Below, piece by piece: positions 44,988-55,894 of a DNA stretch of 64,000 nucleotides. This stretch comes from Apostichopus japonicus (taxonomy: Eukaryota; Echinodermata; Holothuroidea; Aspidochirotida; Stichopodidae): positions 21,068,489-21,132,488 of the forward strand of contig NC_092572.1 of NCBI RefSeq assembly GCF_037975245.1, read 5' to 3'. The position numbers and the translations under genes are program-made. How positions within the stretch are numbered: the first letter of the stretch is position 1; each line of letters opens with the position of its first letter. The notes under the pieces were generated by a model, which saw only the letters and a list, made by a program, of their open reading frames with translations, ran no database searches and was not told where the DNA came from.

Positions 44988-45724
44988 TCAATTAGAAATA
45001 TCGCTGTGGCCTAAATATCTAATATCATATTGAGTGTGTAGAAGTACCACTGCTGGTGGCATTCCTGTCTCAAGTCCAACAACCAGTTCCGGCTTTGGTA
45101 GCTCTCTTAATGGACCGACTTTGGGCTCAAGCCGTTGATGGAATACGTCAGATGGGATCAGGGATGTCTCAGCTCCTGTGTCCAGTTCACAACCAAGACC
45201 AATTCCGCCATTCATCGCCATCACGGTAGGACTGGGCGAACAAAGGAATGCCATGTCATTTTGATCATCCGTGATCCCACTAACAGCTCCAATTTTCACT
45301 TTTGTAGGCGATTCTTCTACCGCTCCCACATCGCCCCTAAAAGTAATGCCTATATGTTTCCCAATCGTGAAGCTGAAGATGCGCCTGCTGGTCGAGGAGC
45401 CCACCGATCGGATCCCGGTTCGGTGTCACCCTACTGACTGTCACAGTTTGATGGTAGATGTCCTTTATAATTGGAATTATAGCACACCATCTCTGACAGT
45501 GGGGGTTTTCTGGGGCTGGGCCGCTTGGATTGCATCGTGGCAAATTCCCCGCTGAGACGCTCCACGGCTTCGACTAGACTCTTTTGCCCGACAAGAAGGT
45601 CGGCCTTTGTTTCCTTGAGTAATTCTACCTCAGCCTCCCTCCTTCGAGCAGGTGACTGTGGAGTCTCCTGAAAAAGGGTAAGGGCCTGCCGGATCACGTC
45701 GAAGCTCTCATCAACCGTCGCCAT
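44988..45724 (-). pseudogene. Gypsy gag C-terminus and protease fragment
   Basis: The minus strand starts MATVDESFDVIRQALTLFQE at 45724, goes through a helical region (AEVELLKETKADLLVGQKSL) and reaches CYNSNYKGHLPSNC, a zinc knuckle in which the second Cys is Ser. A frameshift near 45430 leads to the protease frame (45404-44988) with ELDTGAETSLIPSDVFHQRL and LVVGLETGMPPAVVL. It resembles the gag/protease of the element at 14516-15898, which has a knuckle changed at the same Cys. It could be the 5' part of the pol remnant at 41091-42345, separated by later insertions. Confidence 0.75.
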
Positions 45725-45869
45725 GTCGATAGATTCGTCTCACACTCCTTGAAAATCGTAAGCCGACTAGTGTTCAGATGCTAGTGAGGCAGTCGTGAAA
45801 CTATGACAATCCCATCCTGCTCACGGGACCGACATTTAATTTCCTCATCCGACTGATGTGAGTGAACTC

Positions 45870-46072
45870 TCTTAGCTTTTAGCCACTTTCCCAGAATGCC
45901 TCAGATAGGTGGCAGCAACGTTTTCGTCAATAATAACAGCCGTGCCCAACGAATCAGATAAACCTAATTTCCCGAGGCCTACTTCTCCCATCATGAAACG
46001 AAACCAGGCGGGATTAGAACCCGGCCTCGGCGTGTGGTCACTCAGTCCATTGCGCCACGCTATCACCCTATA
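45870..46072 (-). mobile_element. tRNA-derived SINE candidate
   Basis: The minus strand reads GGTGATAGCGTGGCGCAATG followed by GACTGAGTGACCACACGCC and CGGGTTCTAATCCCGCC. GTGGCGCAATGG resembles a Pol III A box and GGTTCTAATCC a B box, with spacing as in a tRNA. A unique body of about 120 bases follows (TTTCGTTTCATGATGGGAG onward) and ends near 45875. No terminator or target duplication was confirmed. A degenerate single tRNA gene is the alternative, but the body makes a SINE more likely. Confidence 0.5.
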
Positions 46073-46244
46073 GTTATATAGAACTATAGTTATATTATAC
46101 AAACGTCGATGCTTGCCGCGCGCCGGATTCTTCTGGGACATGACTCCTCAGAATTCTTGCTTGAATTTCTCCGAGATACTGAATAACCCTTCCGTATTCG
46201 GAGCCATGTATGTCCCAGTCAACCTGACTACGTTAGTTGGTATA

Positions 46245-47240
46245 CTAAATTTTCCAAACTGGGTTAACCACAATACTTTCGCTTTTGTCCATTCTCCAAT
46301 TGCTCCCAATGTCGATATACTGCTGAAATACTGGCATCATCTCGATTTTTGGGTTGTGGCGTAGAGTTGTATTTATGTCCAGTTGTTCTGTACTAACCCT
46401 AAAAAATGTATACACCAAATTGTCGAGCGGGCAAGTATTCTGTACCCGAACTCCCAAGCGACGACATAATCCTCTCCACGTAAGTAAATTGTCTTCGTTG
46501 TTTTGCCACTTATGATTTTGTGGATTGTCATCACTTGCCGTTGACTTTAATGTGCGTTCTCCTTGTTTGTACTTTCCTGAAGCACTTTGCTTTCCTTTCC
46601 CATGTTTTTGTGAGTCAGTCTTTCTTGACTTCTTCTCCGCGGGTTCTTGTGGCTCTTCACTATTTTGCGTTTTCCCCGATGCGCGTTTTCTTGTACTTAA
46701 ATTCGCCTTGGGTTGATCGCGTGATTAATAGTCTCCACTAAAGTAATTTGACTTTCTTTTTTTCCCTCATTCGCCTCCAAATTTCTTCCTTTTCATTCTT
46801 GCTCGACCTCTTCTTATGGAGTTTTTTAAAAGACTGATGGCTGATATGTGTGGATTTCGTTCATGTGGACCATCACTGAAAAATACCGTGAACGGATGAA
46901 TAAACCGGCCTCATCCTCTTGCCCATACGTGGAAGTAAGTCATTCTTTACCTTCTCGAAAAGTTTTCGACGATATTGTGGGTAGCATGTTTTTCCATTAG
47001 TCCAATGGGTTTTTCTTCAACAGCATGTCTTTCTAGGTCCCCCAACATCAAACCGCTGCACAATGGGAAAATGTGCATTATCTATCACCACTGGTTTGTA
47101 TGTGTTAATATTGGCTGTCTGTGGCTGTTTGTTTGCTGTCAGTTGCTCGTTTTTCTTCCCACATGGCGTTGAAATTATGAAAAAATGGTGAAGATCTCTT
47201 AATGTTACGGTGATCTTGGAATTACTGATTCTCCACATTT
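46245..47240 (-). pseudogene. Unrecognised gene, downstream frames (CPLDNLVYTFF block)
   Basis: Minus frames in order: 47238-47017 (SKITVTLRDLHHFFIISTPC), a Lys/Ser-rich frame about 46715-46460 (KKSRKTDSQKHGKGKQSASG), continuing without a stop into WRGLCRRLGVRVQNTCPLDN, LVYTFFRVSTEQLDINTTLR and IEMMPVFQQYIDIGSNWRMD to a stop at 46245. The 'NTCPLDNLVYTFF' block recurs in unnamed invertebrate genome proteins that behave like repeats, as far as I recall. I cannot name the family. It follows the Cys-rich frames at 47579-48590 on the same strand. Confidence 0.45.
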
Positions 47241-47578
47241 AATTGTTCCACAGGAGGTTCAAGTTCGTTGAGTTAAGCCCTTGCATTTAGCCATAATCAT
47301 GCCTTCCAGTTAGCGTTTACTCTTGATCACCTGGGCTGTGTGTGTCGGTTTTCCAAGTACGAAACACAAATGCTAGAATACTGTGGTTGCGTCTTCTATG
47401 AATGCACTCTCTATCAGCAATGTAAAAACGTACATCACGTACTCTGAAATATGTTTTGATGAATGCAATTTGCTTCAGATTTCTACTCATTTGATGGAAT
47501 ATGTGAGCTGAGCACATGTGGGGGGGGGGGGGGGGGGAGTATACCCTTTCCTGGCCGTTTTTCCTTCGACCGATAACC

Positions 47579-48590
47579 CTAATATCCCCTCAAATATTGT
47601 TTTAAATCCTCCTTGTCGAATGCATTGACCACAGCATTCCGCAGTACCCAGGAATTACTGCATCCCTTGAAAACAACTGCCATAAGGCATTCAATTCTAT
47701 CAGCAGGAAGTGGCATACTTCTGAAGTTTGCTGGTCGTTGGTAAGGTGCTCTGCCACAGGAACAGCTCCCTTCCTCGGGATCGGACTTTTCATTACTAGG
47801 GCATTGTAACACACCGGTTTGTCGTTTCCTGATATTTTCTGTAATATCGAACTTGTGGCATCTAGATAAAGAACTAATCCACGGTTGACAGGTACAGTTG
47901 AAGCTGGCTTTCGGTAAAGAAAATAACCTAAAACGGATCACATGCAAAAAAATTGCATATATCAAGGCAATACCTTGTCCTTTTAGATCTCCTGGAGCAA
48001 CTTCACCTCGTGCAATATATCAGTCGGTAGGTTAAGCTTGCCTCTTTCTTCGGATAGAATTATATATAGAAAACCACCTACTTGTGAGTCAGGGTCCATG
48101 TGGAACATTTTCTTATAATACCACTTCGCTGTCCTGCCGCGCTGTAAATCTTCATCAATCTTATATCGTTCTTCTCCTGATGTATGTCGTATTTAACTTC
48201 GAACTGAATATATCGAATACGACAATTGCGTTTCACTGTGATGGTGACTGCACATGCAGGTTTAGATGGATGTCTCTCCAATTTGAAAGTGTATTGACAA
48301 CACCTTGAAAACTTGCATCTTGCATTTCCTCCCCAATACGGAGCACATCTTTTGTGGCTTCTTTCTGTACGTACATGTTGATCTTTGAAGACTAGGACGC
48401 ACGATTTGTTCTCTCTATAAAACTTCCTGGCCATGAGGTCGGTCCATCCTTTACGTAACTTCTGCACACCTACCCTTGGTGATACCGACAGCCATTCAGC
48501 CCGCGTCAATTTGAAGGAAAATATCATTTTTTTCCTTGCAGTTATCCCGGACGTTGTCGTCATTGTCTGTAAACATGTCCGTGTCGTCAC
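47579..48590 (-). pseudogene. Unrecognised gene, upstream Cys-rich frames
   Basis: The first minus frame (48590-48078) has RAEWLSVSPRVGVQKLRKGW, SCVLVFKDQHVRTERSHKRC, APYWGGNARCKFSRCCQYTF and ACAVTITVKRNCRIRY. The Cys/His spacing (RC-APYW-ARCKFSRC) followed by a beta strand looks like a zinc-stabilised module. The second frame (47965-47579) has CPSNEKSDPEEGSCSCGRAP, MPLPADRIECLMAVVFKGCS and VVNAFDKEDLKQYLRGY. No stop interrupts either frame, so this may be less decayed than its neighbours. Exon joins were not established, and an 18-base G run at about 47520-47537 lies just downstream. Confidence 0.4.
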
Positions 48591-51327
48591 TTAATAAACT
48601 GCATATATTTGAATCTTTCTGGAGTTAAGGTCCCAAAATTGCTACTGCTGAGGCAGTTTCAATTGGAAATCTTCCAGGATGCATATTTCTAGCTGATTGG
48701 AGAGCCACCTTACAGAAAGATATGTCAAATGTATCTCTGAACTACCTATCCTCCTTTAACCTGAAGTTGATCAACTAAATAGGCATGCACTCTAATCTAT
48801 GTGCACACATCACTATTTTATAACCACTGTACTCTACAGAATTGACTGGATTCACCTGCAGACTTGTTTATTGTGCAAAGTGAATTCCTTTGCACTAGAG
48901 ACATCTTGACATTAAGCATAGTTAGGGAAAACACCATCTTTTTTAATTTATATTTTCAATCAATAATAAACCGCAAATATTGCATTAAGTAGGATGTAGC
49001 ATGCTCTTTATGAAGGTTGTGCAAACATGTTAATGTGAGCTTATTGTACTTTCTAACAATTTAAAGCTGACTTGTGAAAACTAGGATGTGACTATGAAAG
49101 TAGGGGCCAAACCGACACTTTCCACACCCACCATGGGAGAATATGCCTCCTTACATCATCTGTTAGTTGGCCACTTAATATGTACACTGTCTAGGCTTAA
49201 CTAGTCCTGTTCCCCACACAAACATAAAATGACATCCAGGTATGAACAGTACACCAGGGAAAGTCTCATGGTTCAATCCTCAAAATTGTGATACCAGGGT
49301 GGGCTTGTCCCAAGCTCATCATTAGCTTGTCTTTCTAGACTAACCCATACTGGTAAAGAGTAGTATGCAGTAACTATATTGATTTTTGTTATATAAACTC
49401 AACCATGGAGCTCCTGCAAATACCAATGTACACAAAATAGTGAATATTTGTTGTTGAATGAAATCAAGCAAACGATGATGTATGGATTATTTTTGAGGAA
49501 CTAGCTGAATGGAAACACATCTTTTCATACTTAGAATGACTCATACAATACATGTGAACTTTTATCCAAATTTCACGACTTACACCTGTGTTTTAACCTT
49601 AAGTTTCTTTTCTTTCTTGGGTGTAAAACGCTTATAAATTAAAATACATCAAAGTTCATTTAATAGGTGAAAAATATACAAATTAAAATAAATGGCTACA
49701 CGCACACACAAAAAAACATCAAATGATGTAGTTCAATTGGCAAGACCAATCTCACTGATCTGAATTAAAACTTTGAACAAAAAGTTCAAAATTACCAACT
49801 AAATTACAAACATACATGGAAAATTAATAAAATTGTCCGAAATGAAACCGTAAATATCCATTAAAATGTTTATCCTCTCCTTTTTACAAAAATGATTTTG
49901 GCTAAATATGGTCAAGGCAAGAGCTGTGGTGACTTTCAAGACATTTGCTACCTTTGTCACCTTAGCATGCATGCCACATTTGCCTAAGGTATTTAATTAC
50001 TGTACCGACCCGTGGTCCTAAACCGCCTGCACAAACACAAAATTATATGAGAGAAGGATATATAAGAATTAAATATAATGGAAAAAAGTCCGGCTGGCCA
50101 GTTTCATTCATGATTAGTCTTATAATAAGATCCTTGGATATAACTGAATCATGACCAAAACACATTACAATTCTTTGAAACAATACTTATGAAAAGTACA
50201 ATACATGCTAAGACACTAACAATGTGTACATAACACAAATAATAAAATGTCAAAGTAGTGTGAAAAAAAAGAGAAGAAGTACAGGAAAATGTAAACCAAA
50301 AAAAGACATATCCAAACCTTAAACAAGCGTTAAAAGGTAACACTGAGTAAACAATCATGTCGTATACATAAATCTTATCCTTGTTTAATTATTTAGCAAC
50401 AAGAGTATCCACAGTTGATACTTGTCAGCGGGGTAAACCTACCAGGCGAGCCGGAGTTGGATGCCCGTGTAAATCGTTGCACGGAAAAGACCGTGTCGCA
50501 TCAAAGCACCTGAGGTAGGTCTTATTAAACTGTTTGTGTATTGATTGACAAACGCTTAAAGTCTCTACAGAATTCCCTGCAATTTTGTACTAAAGCAAGA
50601 TCTTTTAAGAGTTAAAATTTTAGCTTCATATGAAACAATTCATTCAGTCATCGGTACTGGCATATAGGGAAGCCTATAGACTAAAAGTATAACGGTCGTA
50701 TATTGCAGTACACGAGTAATGCACGGTGACCAACAGATTCATAGCCTGTGAAATTGAGTTTGAGTTGTACTGGCTAGGCTAAGCTACCCCGTAGTCTTTG
50801 ACATTATGAAAATTACGGGCATCCTTTTCACACACCAGTGATGTTAGCATAGAAACATCATACCATTTCCACTCCAAATTTCATATTAGGCTGTCGACTG
50901 ACGTAACTGTGTTTGAATATATGCCTACCTAAGTGCTTCGACCACAACTAGCTGGCAATTTTGTTGAATTTGTAACCTTGCAGTAGAGTGCCGACCATAC
51001 CAATATGACAGTATGTCAATGATTTTAGTCGGTGAAGTGTACTTCATATGCCTAGGTTATATGCATGTAACATAACAGTATGTACTGATTAGGCTTTAAC
51101 TTTGAAACAGCTGCTAACCTTGAACAGCTTACACATTTGTTGATGCAATCACACTACAGGGTTAAATGAGGTTTATTTGCAGTCATCAGTAGTGTAATGA
51201 TATGTTATTCAGATATCCCTAATACTGTTGTATTTGCATTTTGACACGTACACGTACAGATGCAATACCATGTTTTTCTTTCAATTTTAAATGGTTTACG
51301 TTTATTTTTTTGGTGTCTTTATATCAG
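48591..51327. other. Non-coding; nothing recognised
   Basis: A long AT-rich stretch with only short random frames. It may be the 5' flank or an intron of the P2X7-domain gene that follows. Confidence 0.4.
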
Positions 51328-52644
51328 GAAAGTTCAGCATCAAGTGAGGAAGGGTCAGTTGAAGAAGCCATTGATGAAAGTGCAGGCTCCATTTCCCATG
51401 AGGCGAATATTCAGGTAAGAAATTATATTTCTTAAAATACATTAAACATTCACACACTGTACTCGCAAATAAGAATCATATTTACAGTCTTCTGAACAAA
51501 GTTTATAGAACAAGCCTGATCTGCTGGTCAAAAATCATATTGTCTTTTAAGGAGTAATTTATCCAGTATGACATAGCAACTTGGTATGCAAATTGGACAA
51601 AAGTGCAGGGTTGTAAAGATGTATCGTACTTGAATACACACTGAAACATACAGTACTATTTGCAGTAGCATAGATCGGGCCAAGATTCATAAATCTTCAA
51701 ATAGCTACAAACAAAAAATGAACACAAAACATTTTTGTTCACTATCCTATAAGATCCCCTTACTCTGTATTTCTTTGCTTGCAGTAACCAATGCGTATCT
51801 CTTGTCATTATTCCCGTTTGGTACCTGGCATGACCCAATTGTTTGCAATATAGTATCCAAATTCTGTGATGTGTACTTTGTGGTGAATTGCACTAGCTGG
51901 TGATATTGAAGTTGAATTTTTGTTTTCCAACGGAGGTACGTGAAAGGCTTGTCTAGAGAGAGGTTGGAAGATGTAGCAATGGAGCTTCTTCGAAGACAGC
52001 CAGAAGCCTTGAGTGATTTCACTCCACCACAAACGACAAGAGAGAACCAGCCTACAGAGATTCCATTGTGGTGCAAGTGTACTAAATGTAGTCCAATGCC
52101 AACGATCATTGAAAACAAGTGTTGTTGTAGGAGGATTGGTGATTGCATTACAGAATCTCAAGCATTCAGATACATTGGCTTGAATGTAAATGTCTTATCG
52201 GAAAACATGCAAGTGCGAGAGTATGAACTGGCCTACTCATATAGGAACTACATTTACTGGAAGTTTTTTGGACGCTGGTGTGCTGGGGAGGGGTTTTTCG
52301 TTTCGCTGCGTGCGGGTCGTCCATTTGTACGTTTTTGAACGTTTGAGTGGGGAGGGGGATGGGCGTTTTGTCTCTGCAGGTCGGCGGGCGTTTGTTTATT
52401 TGGCTCGCTAGACCTGAGTTTCGTTTGTCAGAATGGGATGGTTCGGTAGTGCCGTTTGACCGTGACGTTTTGTATCCCGCATGGTGGGTCACGTAAAAAG
52501 CACATTTACTGGAAGTTAGGACGTCTTGGCCGTGGCAACAGACTGGTCATACCTGCTTGTTGTGTTATTAAAATAAGACAGAGATTCCCATCAGAAGATG
52601 GGCAGTACAAGGGTTTTATTGCAGGAGAGAAAATCCAACATTAA
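51328..52644 (+). pseudogene. P2X7 intracellular (ballast)-domain gene, disrupted by a retroposon
   Basis: A likely exon at 51328-51414 (between TATATCAG and CAGGTAAGA) reads ESSASSEEGSVEEAIDESAG. The main exon (51936-52644) reads RLEDVAMELLRRQPEALSDF, LWCKCTKCSPMPTIIENKCC, CRRIGDCI, LNVNVLSENM and AYSYRNYIYWK, then is cut, and resumes IYWKLGRLGRGNRLVIPACC, VIKIRQRFPSEDGQYKGF to a stop at about 52644. This is the zinc-binding P2X7 C-terminal domain, which in vertebrate receptors binds zinc and guanosine nucleotides; many invertebrates carry it as a stand-alone protein, and no channel part is seen here. The 236-base insert at 52266-52501 adds stops. Without it the frame on both sides agrees. 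The 51414-to-51936 join is out of phase, so an exon is missing or one base has been lost. Confidence 0.8.
52250..52517 (+). mobile_element. Short hairpin-ended retroposon, copy H, with 16-bp target duplication
   Basis: ACATTTACTGGAAGTT is present at 52250-52265 and 52502-52517. The 236 bases between start at TTTTGGACGCTGGTGTG and end TATCCCGCATGGTGGGTCAC, GTAAAAAGC. This is the same family as copies A and D, truncated at the start by about 30 bases relative to them. The outer arms CGTGAC and GTCACG, and inner CCCGC/GTGGG, form a terminal hairpin just before the A-run. It splits the P2X7-domain exon. Confidence 0.92.
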
Positions 52645-55600
52645 ACAAGTGGATTGTTGCCAGGCTCCAAATTATTTCATTTTGCTAGTTCACATAATCT
52701 TTACTTGTTGATTTAACTTAGAGATATATGCAGTTAAACCCCTTAATTGAACTTATTATCATTACCATCATTATATAATCATAAACACCTCATATCCACT
52801 TAAAACTATGAGATAAACAATATGTATTACACTATTCTTGCTTCAAATGAAATAAAGTTTGCAATTTCATATTATGCCTTGATATGCATACATGGGAGTC
52901 ATATTCCAGTTATATAGTATTTTCATTTCTTGCTGGTAACATATAGCTTCAAACCTCCAAGTTCATGATATTGTAGTTGTGTGTTGTCTCCTTGGTTAAA
53001 GGTAACGCTACTTTTAAAGGCCAAACCTCATGTGAGGTAACATGGTAATGTAGCAGGATGAATGTTAATGTAGATTGCCCTGGTGAGCAGTTGGTCCTAA
53101 AATTGTTATACATCTAATGTAACAAGTCAACAGGGTTCAATCTAAAAGTCTTTATTTGGATGAATTGTTGAATTGGCAATTTAATAGTCACCTTTTTTTT
53201 TTCTTCATTGAGTTCAATCTTTGAATATCTTGTAAAATACGTATGTTATGTGTTTCAAATATTTGTATCTGTCACATTTAAAGTCATAAATCGGGCTATT
53301 CTCGTAATAGGAAATCTCTTTTAAAAAAAATCCTATAAGTATCTTGTTCATACTATGAAGCAATTGCTAGCATAGTTATAGCATAGGTATTTTGTGTTGG
53401 TGACAAATTGTGAGCAGATTTCCTGTCAGTGGTGTTCATATTTTTCCTTTTCTTTTACATTGCACCTATTTGAAAATGCAACTATGCATGCTGATTTGCC
53501 TGAAGATGCTATTATCCTTATTCTGTGATGTAAAGATTCTGTGCCGCTATCATCCTCATTGTATATTATATATATCATATATATTATATTGATATTGTAT
53601 GAAGCTGCTTCGAGTATAACAAGAGGTTAACCTATAAATTCATCGACAACTTGGTCAGCAGTAATAACCAGCACCATATTTATTAACACATAGGTGTATA
53701 TATTGATTATTCCTTTCATGAGGATTGTGTGTTAATAGTATCGATTTTAACTGTTATCATCTAAGCTAAAATTTACTGAACTCTTGAGTAACAAGCAGTC
53801 AGCTTTTTCAAATGTAGGTGGTGAGAAATCGTCCTCATGTTTAACTGAACAAATTTTCATTCATATAAGTTAACAAATTTTCAGTGGAGAGAAAATGCAA
53901 TATAGCAGATTTTCTTCTTTCCATCTTTTTTATTTGCATGTTTTTACATTTGTTAATCTAGGCTAATGAAAAATAAATCTATATAGAAAGTTGTACCCAT
54001 GTTTGTCCAAAGCAATTACGTTGTAGGCCTTATGTTTTTCTCTATTTATCAGGGAGGATACTAACACTCAGTCATCCATACTGTTAGGTCCCAACCATTC
54101 CTGCAAAAAACTCGGAAATTACTAATTCCTACTAAATTTTGAGGACTTAAAAAGGTTTGCCTTGTTAGGACTACACTAAATTCCCTTGCATACAGCTGCC
54201 CCACTTTCCACTCTAAGCCCCCTATATCTCACAGCAATTATATTATAGGCATCCCTATAAATTATCATGGACATTAAATCCCAGCGATCCATATAGTCCC
54301 ATTCATGTCAAACCTTTAGAAAGTACTAGTTCCTAACCACAAAAGAGGGAGGCAGGATTGCTGGGAAAAGTTGAAGAGTGGGCTAGTCAAGGATTGGCCC
54401 AGCAGGTTCACGATATACTTGTACATTCACTTATTATACCTCAGAGGACACTAAATATATAGACCCATGCTTTTGGGTGCCAATCCTTACCACAAAAGCT
54501 TTGTCATAGTTATTCATATTCTCAAAGTGTGGGGGCAGGGGGCCTTTGGGTGGTGCATTGGCATCAACAATGTCATTTTAAATCCCTCGCAAAAACTACC
54601 CAACCAACTAAAACCCCCTCTATTAAACAGCAAAATCTCAGATCTTTCTAGCATTATCTGAGTGATAGCTACAAGAGTCAATAATGAAGAATGATAACTG
54701 GAGACAGATGTTTACTATTACATACATTTATGAATCTGTATTACTCTGCAACAACTGTGACGTGAAGCATTGCTACAATGTTATAAAACAAAATTATCAT
54801 GAATGACTCATCAATACTAAGTTAAACTGCCATAGCTCTGGATACAAAGGTTAGGATATTTTAAAAGGCCTATTCATACTAAAAAATATATAGCCTCATC
54901 TACATTTGACTGGGCTTGTGTGAGCCCATGGAACATAACATAAGCCCAGAGCTGGCCTCAAGCATTTACCTCCAGTTTGAGTAATGTTGTGTTCATTGTT
55001 ATCTTAACTAATGTCAGCCTGATGATAGTTAGAACAAATTTTGTGCTAATTTAGCCTCTAGATTAAGCCAGACTGGGCCTCAAATTTTCGAAATGACACA
55101 AACACTCATAGAACAAAAAGTTTGCCCACAGATGACTCCACAAGGTGTGAATAGAAACAACGTAGACAATGTCAAAGTCAAGAAAGTTGCTGTTGCTAAG
55201 ATAAAAAGTAAGAAAACATTTTCCAAATTCAATGTTTAAATCAAAAGAAAAAAATACAGTTCAAACCATGATGGGATATTGAAGTGATGCCAAACAATCA
55301 GGCAGAAGTTTATCACAAATTATGTTTACAATTTTGAATCAAAATTCCAAGGTCAAGAAGTCTATAGAAAGATGTTTTCAGTTTGGCTCAAATATCAAAA
55401 TATTTAAAATGATGACAGTCATTCTAAAAGCTCCTTTAAAAATTACTTCAGGTGGAATATACAATGCACAAATAAAATACATTACCCATATGCCAGTGTT
55501 ATTGACTTCTACAGTAGGTTTACAATACACAAGTACTGCAATTATGTTCAACCCATGTAGAATATATTAATTCCATGTAAACCATGAAAGAATCACAATG

Positions 55601-55719
55601 AATGGTTATTACAAAACAATATATCGTACAGAGAATATGCAGCTTACACAATGATGGAGGAAAGACACTGACAATAGTTGTTTAATTTTTTTTCAAACCG
55701 TGACTTGTGCTCCTGAAGT
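52645..55719. other. Non-coding; nothing recognised
   Basis: AT-rich sequence with a short (TA)n-like tract at about 53560-53600. No frame has a family signature. It may include the 3' untranslated region of the P2X7-domain gene and its flank. Confidence 0.4.
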
Positions 55720-55768
55720 AATAAGCCAGTTCAGAGTTACTGCGGTGTAGTACAGGTCAAATGTCACT
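55720..55768 (+). repeat. Left terminal inverted repeat
   Basis: AATAAGCCAGTTCAGAGTT, then ACTGCG, then GGTCAAATG at about 55757. The counterparts at the right end are AATAAGCCAGTTCAGAGTT, GTT, ACTGCG and, further in, GGTCAAATGGG. Confidence 0.85.
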
Positions 55769-55894
55769 GGGTTAGTCCAGTTGCTTATACTGATTACGTA
55801 AACTAAGCAATACACACAACTGACGCTTTACGATCGCAAAATTTTCTCTATCATTGGTGGCTTTCTACTGAAATTTCAAGATACAAGTATTTGT

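Noticed and set aside
46520-46741. Plus-strand hydrophobic frame resembling a membrane segment
   Set aside because: It is the antisense shadow of a Lys/Ser-rich minus frame that continues into the CPLDNLVYTFF block.
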